Origin: Opitutaceae bacterium
GTDB taxonomy: Bacteria; Verrucomicrobiota; Verrucomicrobiia; Opitutales; Opitutaceae
Direction: 5' to 3'
NCBI GenBank assembly: GCA_016711225.1
Contig: JADJTK010000051.1
Location: 62,001 to 126,000, forward strand
DNA length: 64,000 nucleotides
Both the position numbers and the translations under genes were made by a program. Below the pieces are notes generated by a model. It was not told where the DNA came from. It searched no databases and was given only the letters and a program-made list of their open reading frames with translations. This document shows positions 45,993 through 54,049 of this stretch, piece by piece (the stretch's first letter is position 1; each line of letters starts with the position of its first letter).

Positions 45993-46451
45993 CTACGGGG
46001 CGGCCGTGGTGAAACGCAGGCGGAACGTCGCGGTCGGGGGCCAGCCGTGCTCGTGCTCGACGAGCGTGGCGAGGCAGCGGTTCATCAGTTCGTCGTAGCG
46101 GGCGCAGTCAAGCGGGAGGTCACAGGTTCGCCAAGGCGTGGCACGGTCCGGCCGGACCTCAGCGACGATGTTGCGTCGCAGCCACGTGCGTACGCGGTAG
46201 AACGCGAGGTGGTGGCGGCCGTCGAGGCGGGCGCGCAGGGTGAGAAGCAGGTCGATACAGCGATCGGCATCGGCCCGCGCGGTCATGGCGCTGCGCAGCT
46301 CGAGGGCGAGATCGACGAGCCCGGGGGCACCGTGGCGCAAATCGGCCAGGAGCAGGTCCAGCGTCTGCGGACCGTCATGGAACGGGCACTCGATGGCGCG
46401 ATCGGAAGTGAGCGCAACAACGGAGGGATCGCGGGACGGGGGAAAGCCCAT
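45993..46451 (-). CDS. Hypothetical protein
   Basis: A 152-aa protein from ATG 46451 (MGFPPSRDPSVVALTSDRAI). The frame is open 11 residues further to 46484. It is largely helical, with LLLADLRHGAPGLVDLALEL, ALMRARADADRCIDLLLTL-like stretches (46150-46300), and ends TFRLRFTTAAP. No signal peptide or known motif. It follows dps by 49-82 bases on the same strand, and the codon pattern is coding-like, so I call it real but unassigned. It may share the dps transcript. Confidence 0.5.
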   Translation of the reverse strand: MGFPPSRDPSVVALTSDRAIECPFHDGPQTLDLLLADLRHGAPGLVDLALELRSAMTARADADRCIDLLLTLRARLDGRHHLAFYRVRTWLRRNIVAEVRPDRATPWRTCDLPLDCARYDELMNRCLATLVEHEHGWPPTATFRLRFTTAAP

Positions 46452-46499
46452 GTGGGGGTGCGGCGCTCGGGTTGGGCGTCGCACGGGCGGGAACGGCGG

Positions 46500-46973
46500 C
46501 TATTTCAGGTAGCTCTTGAGCATCCAGAGGGTCTTGCCGTGCCAGCTGATGCGGCCGATGGCGAGGTCCTGGGTCTCAAGATCGCGGGCGGCCTCGGCGG
46601 TGTCGCGCAACGTGATGGCGTCGGCGAGGGTCTTCTCGTGGGCGACGATGAGGGCGGCGACGAAGTCCTTGGCGGGGGCGGTGACGGGGAGTTCGTCGAT
46701 GCCGGCCTGCTTGGCGAGCGTGGCGAGGCCTCCGACCGGGAAGGAGTCGATGATGCGGATTTGCTCGGCGATATCGTCGACGGCCTCGAAGAGATTCTCG
46801 TACTGTCCTTGAAACGCGGTGTGGAGTTGGAAGAAGTCGGGGCCTTCGACATTCCAGTGCGCGTGATGGGTGATGCCCATCAGGGCGTAGGAGTCGGCGA
46901 GCAGTTGTTGCAGCGCGGTGGCCACGGGAGTGGCGGTGTGAGTCCTGGTAGAGGCCTGGGTGGTTGTTTTCAT
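46500..46973 (-). CDS. dps: Dps-family ferritin-like DNA-protection protein
   Basis: A 157-aa protein from ATG 46973 (MKTTTQASTRTHTATPVATA). The Dps ferroxidase region is clear: YALMGITHHAHWNVEGPDFF (His and Asp/Glu ligands), LHTAFQGQYENLFEAVDDIAE and RIIDSFPVGG. It would form a dodecamer that oxidises iron with peroxide and binds DNA in starvation or oxidative stress. A longer frame upstream is non-coding. It lies near the PepSY/TonB iron genes, but on a separate unit 447 bases away. Confidence 0.93.
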   Translation of the reverse strand: MKTTTQASTRTHTATPVATALQQLLADSYALMGITHHAHWNVEGPDFFQLHTAFQGQYENLFEAVDDIAEQIRIIDSFPVGGLATLAKQAGIDELPVTAPAKDFVAALIVAHEKTLADAITLRDTAEAARDLETQDLAIGRISWHGKTLWMLKSYLK

Positions 46974-47420
46974 GTTCGGGAATTGCGTGGGTGCGAAGCT
47001 ACGGGGCGTGTCCAGTGCGGCAAGCGGGACGGAGGGATGTGGCCCGCGAGGCACGGCATGGGAGGACAGTGACGGGAGATCGGAAACGGGGAACTCGGAA
47101 CGGGTAATGCCGAGGTGAAACCGAAAATTGGAGGCGCGTGCGGTGAGACAAGTAGGACCTGTCTCTGACTGGTCGCGTTGGGTGGTGTTGAATGAGTTAC
47201 TACGAGGGCGATGGCGGAGGCGGGGCGTCCAATCCATCTTTCTTGTACTCGTTCTCTCCGGGCGGAGAGCGGATGGCGGGCATTAAGCCCGCCCACCATC
47301 GGAGGGCGGAGCGCGGTTCGGAAGTCGGGCGGTCGTTCAGGACGTCAGGGGTTTCAGGGGAGCTATTGGCGAGGGTGCTTGCGATATTTAGCTGGGCGGG
47401 CTGAAGCGCCGCCCCACGGT
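46974..47420. other. Intergenic region between PepSY gene end and dps start
   Basis: Contains a perfect GGCGGGC-ATTAA-GCCCGCC hairpin at about 47277-47295 and a diverged GACCTGTCTCTGACTGGTC element at 47155-47173, related to the CTGTCCCTTT repeats at 36611-37490. The dps promoter must lie in the right part, before 47100. No gene was seen. Confidence 0.45.
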
Positions 47421-48692
47421 TCAGCGTCGGAAGAAGCGGCGCCAGGAGAGGGCGAAGCCGGTCCAGACGAGGAACAGCGCGGCGGCGGAGGCGATGGCGG
47501 CGACGAGTTGGCCGGGCCAGCCGAGCGCTTCGCCAGTGTGCAGGTAACGCGACCAGCTGCGCAGGCGGCGGCCGGCGGACTGGCCGGCGAAGGTATCCGT
47601 GCGCAGGACGGCGCCGGTGAAGGGATCAAGGTGGAGCGTCGTCGTGGCGAAACGCGGTGATTGGTCGGCGGTGCGGATGGCGACGGCCATGGCCTCTGGG
47701 CCGCGTGGGCGCGGTGAATCCGCGGCTGAGGCAGAGGGGCTGGCGGTGGTTGACGGCGAGGCGGCCGCGTTGGGGGGAGTTGCGACGGCGTCCGATGATT
47801 GGCGACGCGGGCCGGTGGCGCCGGGTTCGCGGCGCGGGCCGGCCTCGCGACCGCCGCCGAGGCGCAACGTGATCTCGGTCCAGCCGGGCGCGGCGGCGCG
47901 GGCGGCGGCGAGCAGCGCTTCGAGCGGGAGCGGTCGGGCGCTGGGCAGCGGTTGCGGGACGGCGGGGCCGGGCGGCTGGGCGCCGGGGCCGGAGCTCTGC
48001 GCGGGAGGAGCGGAGCCGGTGAGGGTGTAGAGGAGGTTGTTGGCCCAGCGGTAGGAGATTGGCAGCGCCGTCAGGGTGAGAATGATGAGGACGGGGGCGG
48101 ACCAGAGGCCGAGGGTGTTGTGCCAGTTCCAGTCGCGGGCCTTGCCGCGGAGGCGGAGGTTGAGCGTGGCGATGGCTTTGAGGCCTCGCCAGGACCACGA
48201 ACGCGGCCACCAGAGGTAGAGACCGGTGAGGGCGAGGACGAGGAAGGCGACGTTGGCGGCCCCCGTGATGGCTTTGCCGACGGGGCGCGTCGTCTCGGCG
48301 CGAAGACTGAGCGTGCGGTGGAGATTCGTCATGAAGTGCATGAACGCGCGCGTGCGGGCGGCGCCGGGCGGGCGGAGTTCGCCGGTAGAGGGATCAGCGA
48401 GCAGCGTGGTCTCGCGACCGAAGGCGAAGGTGACCGCCGCGGCGGGGTCTGGGCGGACGGTGATCGCGGTGAGGCGGGCTTCGGGTTGGGCAGCGCGGGC
48501 CCGAGAAGCGAGCTCGTCCAGCGAGAGGCGTACCGGATCGGCGGGCACGGAAGCGGTGGCGGTTTCGCGACCGACGAAGGCGATGATCTGTTTCTCGAAG
48601 GCGAGGACGACGCCGGTGAAGCAGAGCATGGCGATCACGAGGCCGGCGATTAGGCCGGCGACGAGGTGGAGCCAGAAGAGGGTGCGGCGCAT
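47421..48692 (-). CDS. PepSY-associated transmembrane protein
   Basis: A 423-aa inner-membrane protein from ATG 48692 (MRRTLFWLHLVAGLIAGLVI). It has the PepSY_TM pattern: the first helix with WLHLVAGL, a periplasmic PepSY domain (TAITVRPDPAAAVTFAFGRE), HFMTNLHRTL, a helix pair ending LYLWWPRSW, WNWHNTLGLWSAPVLIILTL, and the last part LHTGEALGWPGQLVAAIASA. A low-complexity Pro/Ala/Ser insert lies at about 255-350. Such proteins accompany siderophore receptors and are proposed to reduce or release ferric iron. It follows the TonB receptor gene on the same strand. An AATC heptad array abuts the start codon. Confidence 0.88.
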   Translation of the reverse strand: MRRTLFWLHLVAGLIAGLVIAMLCFTGVVLAFEKQIIAFVGRETATASVPADPVRLSLDELASRARAAQPEARLTAITVRPDPAAAVTFAFGRETTLLADPSTGELRPPGAARTRAFMHFMTNLHRTLSLRAETTRPVGKAITGAANVAFLVLALTGLYLWWPRSWSWRGLKAIATLNLRLRGKARDWNWHNTLGLWSAPVLIILTLTALPISYRWANNLLYTLTGSAPPAQSSGPGAQPPGPAVPQPLPSARPLPLEALLAAARAAAPGWTEITLRLGGGREAGPRREPGATGPRRQSSDAVATPPNAAASPSTTASPSASAADSPRPRGPEAMAVAIRTADQSPRFATTTLHLDPFTGAVLRTDTFAGQSAGRRLRSWSRYLHTGEALGWPGQLVAAIASAAALFLVWTGFALSWRRFFRR

Positions 48693-48727
48693 GGATTTTC
48701 GATTGTGGATTGCCGATTTGCGATTGG
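48693..48727 (-). repeat. AATC heptad array immediately before the PepSY gene
   Basis: Read on the minus strand, the 35 bases begin CCAATCGCAAATCGGCAATC and end exactly at the ATG. They match the array before uxaA (34812-34846) at 32 of 35 positions. Unit length is 7 bp (AATCSNN). Confidence 0.85.
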
Positions 48728-48830
48728 CGTAGAGGCGCCCGGGGGCGTGGCGGTGGTTTGCTTGAGACGGAGCGAGGGTGGGGGCGGTGGAATTTGGGGC
48801 GGCCCTGAGGGGACGCCCCACGACGGGAAC

Positions 48831-51128
48831 TCACCAGGTGCGGGTGAGGCGGAGGGCGTAGCTGCGGGGGTTGGCGGGGCTGAGCGCGAGACCGGTGTTG
48901 CCGGCGAGCAGGTAGTAGCCGTCGGTGAGGTTCTCGATGTTCAGGGCGATCACCCAGTCGCGCCACGGGTAGCTCACGCCGAAGTCGATGCGGTGGTAGG
49001 CGCGGAGGCGGAGCGGGTCGGGGGCAGCGATGGTGGGCGAGCTGGAGCCGCCCCAGCGCTCGTCCTGCCAGATGAAGCCGCCGCGGAAGGTGAGGTTGGC
49101 GAGCGGGCCGGTGCGGAGCGTGTAGCGTGAATACACGCTGAGCGCGTGGCGCGGCGTCATCTCGGCGGCGGGGCCGCGGGAGCCGTCGAGGTTGCGGTTG
49201 TAGGCGTCGAGGTACGCGTAGGTGAACGTGGTAGCCCAGGACTCGACCGGTGTGACGGTGAACTCGAGCTCCACGCCGTCGGCGCGACGGCCGGTGTCGA
49301 GTTGGCGGTAGAAGCGGTTGCCGGAGGGGTTGAGTTCGTCGGCGGCCGACTGGACGAGCACGCCGTTGAGCTCGGTGCGGAAGACGCTGGCGCTGGCGGC
49401 GAGGAGGTTGCCCCAGAACTCGGCCTTCACTCCCGCCTCGTAGTTCTCGCCCTCGGTGGGATCGAAGGAGCTGCGGGCGCTGGCGGCGTTCTCGAAGGTC
49501 GGGTCGGGTAGGGTGTAGCTCGTCGAGTAGCTGGTGTAGATGGATACGGCGGGCAGGACGCGGTAGAGCAGACCGACGTTGGGCGTGAGGTCGCTGTCGC
49601 GGTCGGGCGCGCGGGTGGTGACGCCGGTGATCGGCACGGTGGACTCGCTCTGCTCGCGGGCGAAGGCGAGGCCGGTGGTGACGGTGAGGCGGGAGAAGAG
49701 CTCGGTCTGGTTCTGGAGGTAGGCGTTCCAGACGAGGGACTCGGTGTCGTTGGCGCGGGTGAGCGTGGTGACATCGGCAACGAGCGGCGCGGTGGCGACG
49801 CCGGTGTAGATGTTGATCGGCGACTGGTTGGCGCCGGTACCGCTGGCGGCGGTGGTGGCGGTGCGGCGGGCGTTGAGGCCGAGCTGGAAGAGGCTGCGGA
49901 CCGAGTCGGTCGGGCGGAGCTCGTAGGAGGTCGCGAAGTCGAGGCCGGTGTAGGCGTAGGTGTTCTCGTTGCGCGTGTGGCGGCGGCGCACGGTCCAGCT
50001 CAGCGGGTCGGCGGCGTTGGTCTGGGTGAGTGTGGCGGTTTGCAGGGCCCAGGCGTTGTTGGAGTAGTCGCGCTCGAGGTGGCGGAAGGTGAGCTGCGCG
50101 AGCCAAGCGTCTGTGAGCTTGGCGTTGAAATCGAGACCGGCGGTGAGGTTCTTATCGACGCGGCCCCCGGCGGAGAGATCGACGGAGCGAGGCGAGATGT
50201 CGGCGAAGGTGTAGTCGGTGCGACCGTCGTTGGTGGTGGGAGAGGAGGAGGGCGAGATCACGGCGTCGCGCTGGGAACGTTCCTCGCGGCTCCACTCGAT
50301 CATGGGCGTGAGCCGGAAACGTTCGGCGGAGTCGAGTTTCGCGGCGAAGGAAAGGCGGTAGAACTCGTTCTCGTCGTCGTGGCCGCGGGCCGGGTGTTCG
50401 GTGTGCTCGGCGCTGGCGAGGAAGCGATAGAGCAGGCGTTTGTCGGCAGTGAGCGGGCCGGTGGTGTCGAGTTCGACCTCGGTGCTGAGGCGATCGCCGA
50501 AGCCGACCTCGCCGCCGCCCATGGTGCGGATACGGGTTTCGAAAGAAGTGGCGGCGGTGTCGCGCGGCTTCTTGGTGACGAGGTTGACGATGCCGCCCGG
50601 TGCGCTGGTGGAGCCATAGAGGAGGCCGGCGGGGCCTTTGAGGAAGGTGACGGCTTCGACACCGAAGAGGTTGGGTGAGTAACTCCCGCCGATCACGCGG
50701 CCGGCGAGGCCGTCGATGCGCCACTCGTTCGCGGTCATGCGGAAACCACGGGCGTAGAAGTGGTAGTTGCCGGAGATGTTGCCGTTGGTGTTGAAGCCCG
50801 GTACCCAGTTGAGGAGGTCGGAGCCGATCTGGAAGTCCTGTTCACGGATGCGGGAGGAATCGATGACCGTGACGGCGCGGGGCGTGGAAACGATCGGGCT
50901 GGCGAGCTTGAGCGCGGTGATGTCGACGGCCTGCGGGCGGGTGCCGGTGACCTCGAAGCTGTCGAGGAGTACAATTTCCTGCTCGAACGCCGCGAGACTC
51001 TCGGGCGAGGCCGGGAGGGAGGGCGCGACGTAGAGGAGCAGCAAGGCAGTGGAGGGAAGGAGTCGGGTCTTCAAGGGAATGGTATTGTGAGAAGCGGTCG
51101 CAAGAGGCTCGTGGGTGAAATGCGACAT
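48831..51128 (-). CDS. TonB-dependent siderophore receptor
   Basis: A 765-aa outer-membrane protein from ATG 51128 with a signal peptide (LLPSTALLLLYVAPSLPASP). A TonB-box-like IVLLDSFEVTGT, the plug domain (TPRAVTVIDSSRIREQDFQI, FLKGPAGLLYGSTSAPGGIV, NLVTKKP) and a 22-strand barrel ending LALSPANPRSYALRLTRTW follow, with the C-terminal aromatic residue. The plug sequence YARGFRMTANEWRIDGLAG is of the siderophore-receptor type. It takes up ferric chelates with TonB-ExbBD energy. The PepSY protein gene follows 138 bases downstream. No convincing Fur box was found in the short leader. Confidence 0.92.
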   Translation of the reverse strand: MSHFTHEPLATASHNTIPLKTRLLPSTALLLLYVAPSLPASPESLAAFEQEIVLLDSFEVTGTRPQAVDITALKLASPIVSTPRAVTVIDSSRIREQDFQIGSDLLNWVPGFNTNGNISGNYHFYARGFRMTANEWRIDGLAGRVIGGSYSPNLFGVEAVTFLKGPAGLLYGSTSAPGGIVNLVTKKPRDTAATSFETRIRTMGGGEVGFGDRLSTEVELDTTGPLTADKRLLYRFLASAEHTEHPARGHDDENEFYRLSFAAKLDSAERFRLTPMIEWSREERSQRDAVISPSSSPTTNDGRTDYTFADISPRSVDLSAGGRVDKNLTAGLDFNAKLTDAWLAQLTFRHLERDYSNNAWALQTATLTQTNAADPLSWTVRRRHTRNENTYAYTGLDFATSYELRPTDSVRSLFQLGLNARRTATTAASGTGANQSPINIYTGVATAPLVADVTTLTRANDTESLVWNAYLQNQTELFSRLTVTTGLAFAREQSESTVPITGVTTRAPDRDSDLTPNVGLLYRVLPAVSIYTSYSTSYTLPDPTFENAASARSSFDPTEGENYEAGVKAEFWGNLLAASASVFRTELNGVLVQSAADELNPSGNRFYRQLDTGRRADGVELEFTVTPVESWATTFTYAYLDAYNRNLDGSRGPAAEMTPRHALSVYSRYTLRTGPLANLTFRGGFIWQDERWGGSSSPTIAAPDPLRLRAYHRIDFGVSYPWRDWVIALNIENLTDGYYLLAGNTGLALSPANPRSYALRLTRTW

Positions 51129-51229
51129 GGTCGCAACTATCAAGGCTTAAAATGAGATCGCCTCGCAAGAAGCCGCCCCGGTAAGGCCGGGATTGACGCA
51201 AGCCAGGGTTTAGCTTGTTGATGCAAGCC

Positions 51230-52319
51230 ATGTTAACTGAACTCCGCGTCGAACTGGGTGAGCGCAGCTATCCGATCCGTTTTGGCACGGGCCTAGGGCC
51301 GATCGTCGGCGAGCAGGTCAGCCAATGGGGTGCGCAAGGGCGCAAAGTCGCGGTCGTCGCCGATGAAACGGTAGCCCGATTGCATGCCGCTTGGCTTGCG
51401 ACGGCGTTCCCCGGCTGTCCGGTGCTAACGGTGCCGGCGGGCGAGGGGAGTAAGACAGTGGCCGGGCTGGGCCAAGTGCTGGAGTTCTTGGCGACGCAGC
51501 GCCTGGACCGCGGGTCGGTCGTAGCGGCGGTGGGCGGAGGGGTGATCGGCGACCTCGTCGGCTTCGCGGCGGCGGCGTTTTTGCGCGGGGTCGACTTCGT
51601 GCAGGTGCCGACGACCTTGCTGGCGATGGTCGACAGCTCGGTGGGCGGGAAGACGGGAATCAATCTCGCGGCGGGCAAGAACTTGGCCGGGGCCTTCCAC
51701 CAGCCCAAGGCTGTTTACATTGATACGGGGTTTCTCACGACGTTGCCGGGGCGCGAGTTCGCCGCCGGGGCTGGGGAGATCGTGAAATATGGGCTGCTCG
51801 CCGACGCGGCGCTCTATGCTGAGTTAGCCGCGCGACCCCCTGATCGAGGCCGGCGATGCGCGCACGGCCGGTATCGTGCGCCAGTGCTGCGCGCTCAAGG
51901 CTGCGGTGGTGCAGGGTGACGAGCGCGAGACGAAGGCCTCCGGCGGCCGGGCGCTCTTGAATCTTGGGCACACCTTCGGCCACGCCGTGGAACAGGTTAC
52001 CGGTTACAAGCGCTACCTGCACGGCGAGGCCGTGGGCCTGGGGTTGGCGGCGGCGGCGCGGCTCTCCGAGCGACTCGGCCTGCTGCCGGCCGGTGAGTCC
52101 GGGCGCATTGAGGCGGTCGTGGTGGCACATCGGTTGCCGGTGCGACTGGATCCCCCCCTTGACTTGGCCGTGCTGATGACGGCGATGCAGCGCGACAAGA
52201 AGGTGCGCGCGGGCAAGCTGCGGTTTGTGGTGCTGGCGGCGATCGGCGACGCGCAGACCAAGGACGATGTGGCCATTGAGGCTGTCGAGGCGGTCTGGCG
52301 CGAGGTGGGCGCTGTGTGA
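51230..52319 (+). pseudogene. aroB: 3-dehydroquinate synthase with a one-base frameshift
   Basis: The first part (MLTELRVELGERSYPIRFGT; VVAAVGGGVIGDLVGFAAAA; VDSSVGGKTGINLAAGKNLA; AAGAGEIVKYGLL) breaks after LYAELA near 51829. The next frame continues RDPLIEAGDARTAGIVRQCC, LLNLGHTFGHAVEQVTGYKR and LHGEAVGLGLAAAARL to VWREVGAV. Removing one base gives a normal 362-aa AroB with its NAD, zinc (His in GHTFGHA) and phosphate sites. The enzyme catalyses step two of the shikimate pathway. Because it is normally essential for aromatic amino acid synthesis, a sequence error is at least as likely as true loss. ATG 51221 is an alternative start. Confidence 0.88.
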
Positions 52320-52492
52320 ACGACCTCGGGCAAGCCGGCATGCCCAGGGTGAAGCCCGCCCACGGGGCAGAGTGGCGCGCGCTGCCAGTCGGCAGCGGTT
52401 TCGAATCGCCCGCCCCAACTATCGGAGGATCGAGCCGCTGTTGAACGGTTCCTTGCCGCGGCGTCACCGAATCGTCACAGTCCGTCCCACGC

Positions 52493-53095
52493 ATGTCCGC
52501 CATCGACGAAGATCTAGTCCGGGAATACTTTGAGCAGAACGGCTTTTTCGTCCGCCAAGTGCGCAAGTATCAGGTGACCGCGCGCAAGAAGAACGACGAC
52601 GAGGAAATCGATCTGCTCATCTTCAACCCGGGCTGGCAAAAGGGGCTGGGCGCCCCGGACTTTTTCCTCTTTGGCACCGAGCTGCCCAAGGTCCATCGCG
52701 CCGTCGTGTCAGTACGGGCGTGGCACACCGAGCGTTTCACCCCAAACACACTCAAGAGCAACCCCGACATCTTCCGCTTCGTGCAGGAAGAGGTGATCAA
52801 GGAGGTCGAACGTTATTTCCCGGTCGACGGCGAGACGGGGACGGCCAAGGACCTGCTTAAGATTCTGGTGCTGCCGGGGCTGCCTACGGCGGATCCGTTC
52901 AAGAGTGAAAGCGTGCGCCTGCTGCAGGAAAAGGGCGTGGACGCGATCCTGTCGTTTCGCTCGTTGCTCGGCGACCTGATCAGCAAGGTCGAGATCAACA
53001 AGAGCTACCGGAAATCGGACACGCTGCAGGTGATGCGCATCCTTAAGAACTACGATCTGCTGAAGGATCCCCAGCTCGACCTGTTCAAGCGCTGA
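52493..53095 (+). CDS. Conserved hypothetical protein
   Basis: A 200-aa soluble protein (MSAIDEDLVREYFEQNGFFV). The opening resembles a restriction-endonuclease-like half-fold, EYFEQNGFFVRQVRKYQVTA then DDEEIDLLIFNPGW, with a D-(D/E)-x-I-D-L pattern. No full PD-(D/E)xK triad is evident because the expected ExK is replaced by VSVRAW. The C-terminal half is helical, ending KNYDLLKDPQLDLFKR. It lies between aroB and lpxA, 52 bases before lpxA on the same strand. I know similar proteins only as unassigned ones in Verrucomicrobiota. Confidence 0.7.
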   Translation: MSAIDEDLVREYFEQNGFFVRQVRKYQVTARKKNDDEEIDLLIFNPGWQKGLGAPDFFLFGTELPKVHRAVVSVRAWHTERFTPNTLKSNPDIFRFVQEEVIKEVERYFPVDGETGTAKDLLKILVLPGLPTADPFKSESVRLLQEKGVDAILSFRSLLGDLISKVEINKSYRKSDTLQVMRILKNYDLLKDPQLDLFKR

Positions 53096-53147
53096 GCCGG
53101 TTCGCGCTCGCCGTGCGCCGGCCGTCTCGTCAACTCTTCGCGTCCCC

Positions 53148-53915
53148 ATGAGCCAGATCCATCCCACCGCGATCGTCGACGACGGCGTCGAGATCGGCCG
53201 CGATTGCATCGTCCACGCCTACGCGATCCTGCGCAGCGGCACTGTGCTCGGGGAGCGCGTGTGCGTGCATCCCTTTGCGGTGGTCGGCGGCGATCCCCAG
53301 GACCTGCACTTCGATCCCGCCACGCCTTCCGGCGTGCGCATCGGAGCGGGTACGACGGTGCGCGAGCATGTGACCGTGAACCGCTCGACGAAGGCCGGCG
53401 GTGCCACGGTTGTGGGTAACAACTGCTTTCTGATGGCCGCCAGCCATGTCGCGCACGACTGCGTGGTGGGCCACAACGTTGTGGTCGCCAATGCGGTGCT
53501 GCTCGCCGGCCATGTCCATGTGGGAGACCACTGTTTCCTCGGCGGTGGGGCGGGCTTCCATCAGTTTGTTCGCGTGGGGGAAGGCGCGGTCATCAGCGGT
53601 GGTTCGCGGGTGGCGCAGGATGTACCGCCGTATGCAATGACGGCCGAGCGCAACGAGGTGATCGGGCTGAATTTGGTGGGCCTGAAGCGGCGCGGGGTGC
53701 TGCGCGAGGCGATGCGCGAGCTCAAGGAGGCGTTCCGGGTCGTCTATTTCACGCCGGGGAATATTCGAGCGGTGGCGACGCAGGCGCTGGCCGCCGGGGG
53801 CTTCCAGACGACGGAGGCGCGGCGTTTTCTCGAGTTTTTTGTCAGCGGCAAGCGCGGTTTCGCCCGCGCCCGGCGCGAAGGGCCGGTTGAGGCGGCGGGC
53901 GGCGCGGACGACTGA
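53148..53915 (+). CDS. lpxA: UDP-N-acetylglucosamine O-acyltransferase
   Basis: A 255-aa left-handed beta-helix protein built of hexapeptide repeats, from MSQIHPTAIVDDGVEIGRDC. The catalytic His lies in MAASHVAHDCVVGHN and the HVHVGDHCFLGGGAGFHQFV coil follows. The C-terminal helical domain (GLKRRGVLREAMRELKEAFR) is of LpxA type. It performs the first step of lipid A synthesis, so the cell has an LPS outer membrane, in agreement with the TonB receptor. No other lpx gene is adjacent; a Gfo/Idh oxidoreductase of possible sugar type lies 8 kb away. Confidence 0.93.
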   Translation: MSQIHPTAIVDDGVEIGRDCIVHAYAILRSGTVLGERVCVHPFAVVGGDPQDLHFDPATPSGVRIGAGTTVREHVTVNRSTKAGGATVVGNNCFLMAASHVAHDCVVGHNVVVANAVLLAGHVHVGDHCFLGGGAGFHQFVRVGEGAVISGGSRVAQDVPPYAMTAERNEVIGLNLVGLKRRGVLREAMRELKEAFRVVYFTPGNIRAVATQALAAGGFQTTEARRFLEFFVSGKRGFARARREGPVEAAGGADD

Positions 53916-53935
53916 GGGCGATTGCGTTCTTTGTC

Positions 53936-53992
53936 GGAGCGTGCCTGCCCGCGATTTTTGCACGGATCGCATGCAAGAACGCTCCTGCTCCC
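53936..53992. repeat. Inverted pair of REP-like elements
   Basis: GGAGCGTGCCTGCCCGCGAT is followed after a short spacer by the inverted GCATGCAAGAACGCTCCTGC. It is a diverged relative of the REP-like unit at 16729 and 61214. It lies between the convergent lpxA and hybrid-kinase genes and could fold as a large hairpin at both transcript ends. Confidence 0.5.
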
Positions 53993-54049
53993 GACACCGG
54001 CGGTCGGGGCGACTGTTTGCAGCTGCGGCGTTCGCTTCGGCGTCGCGGC

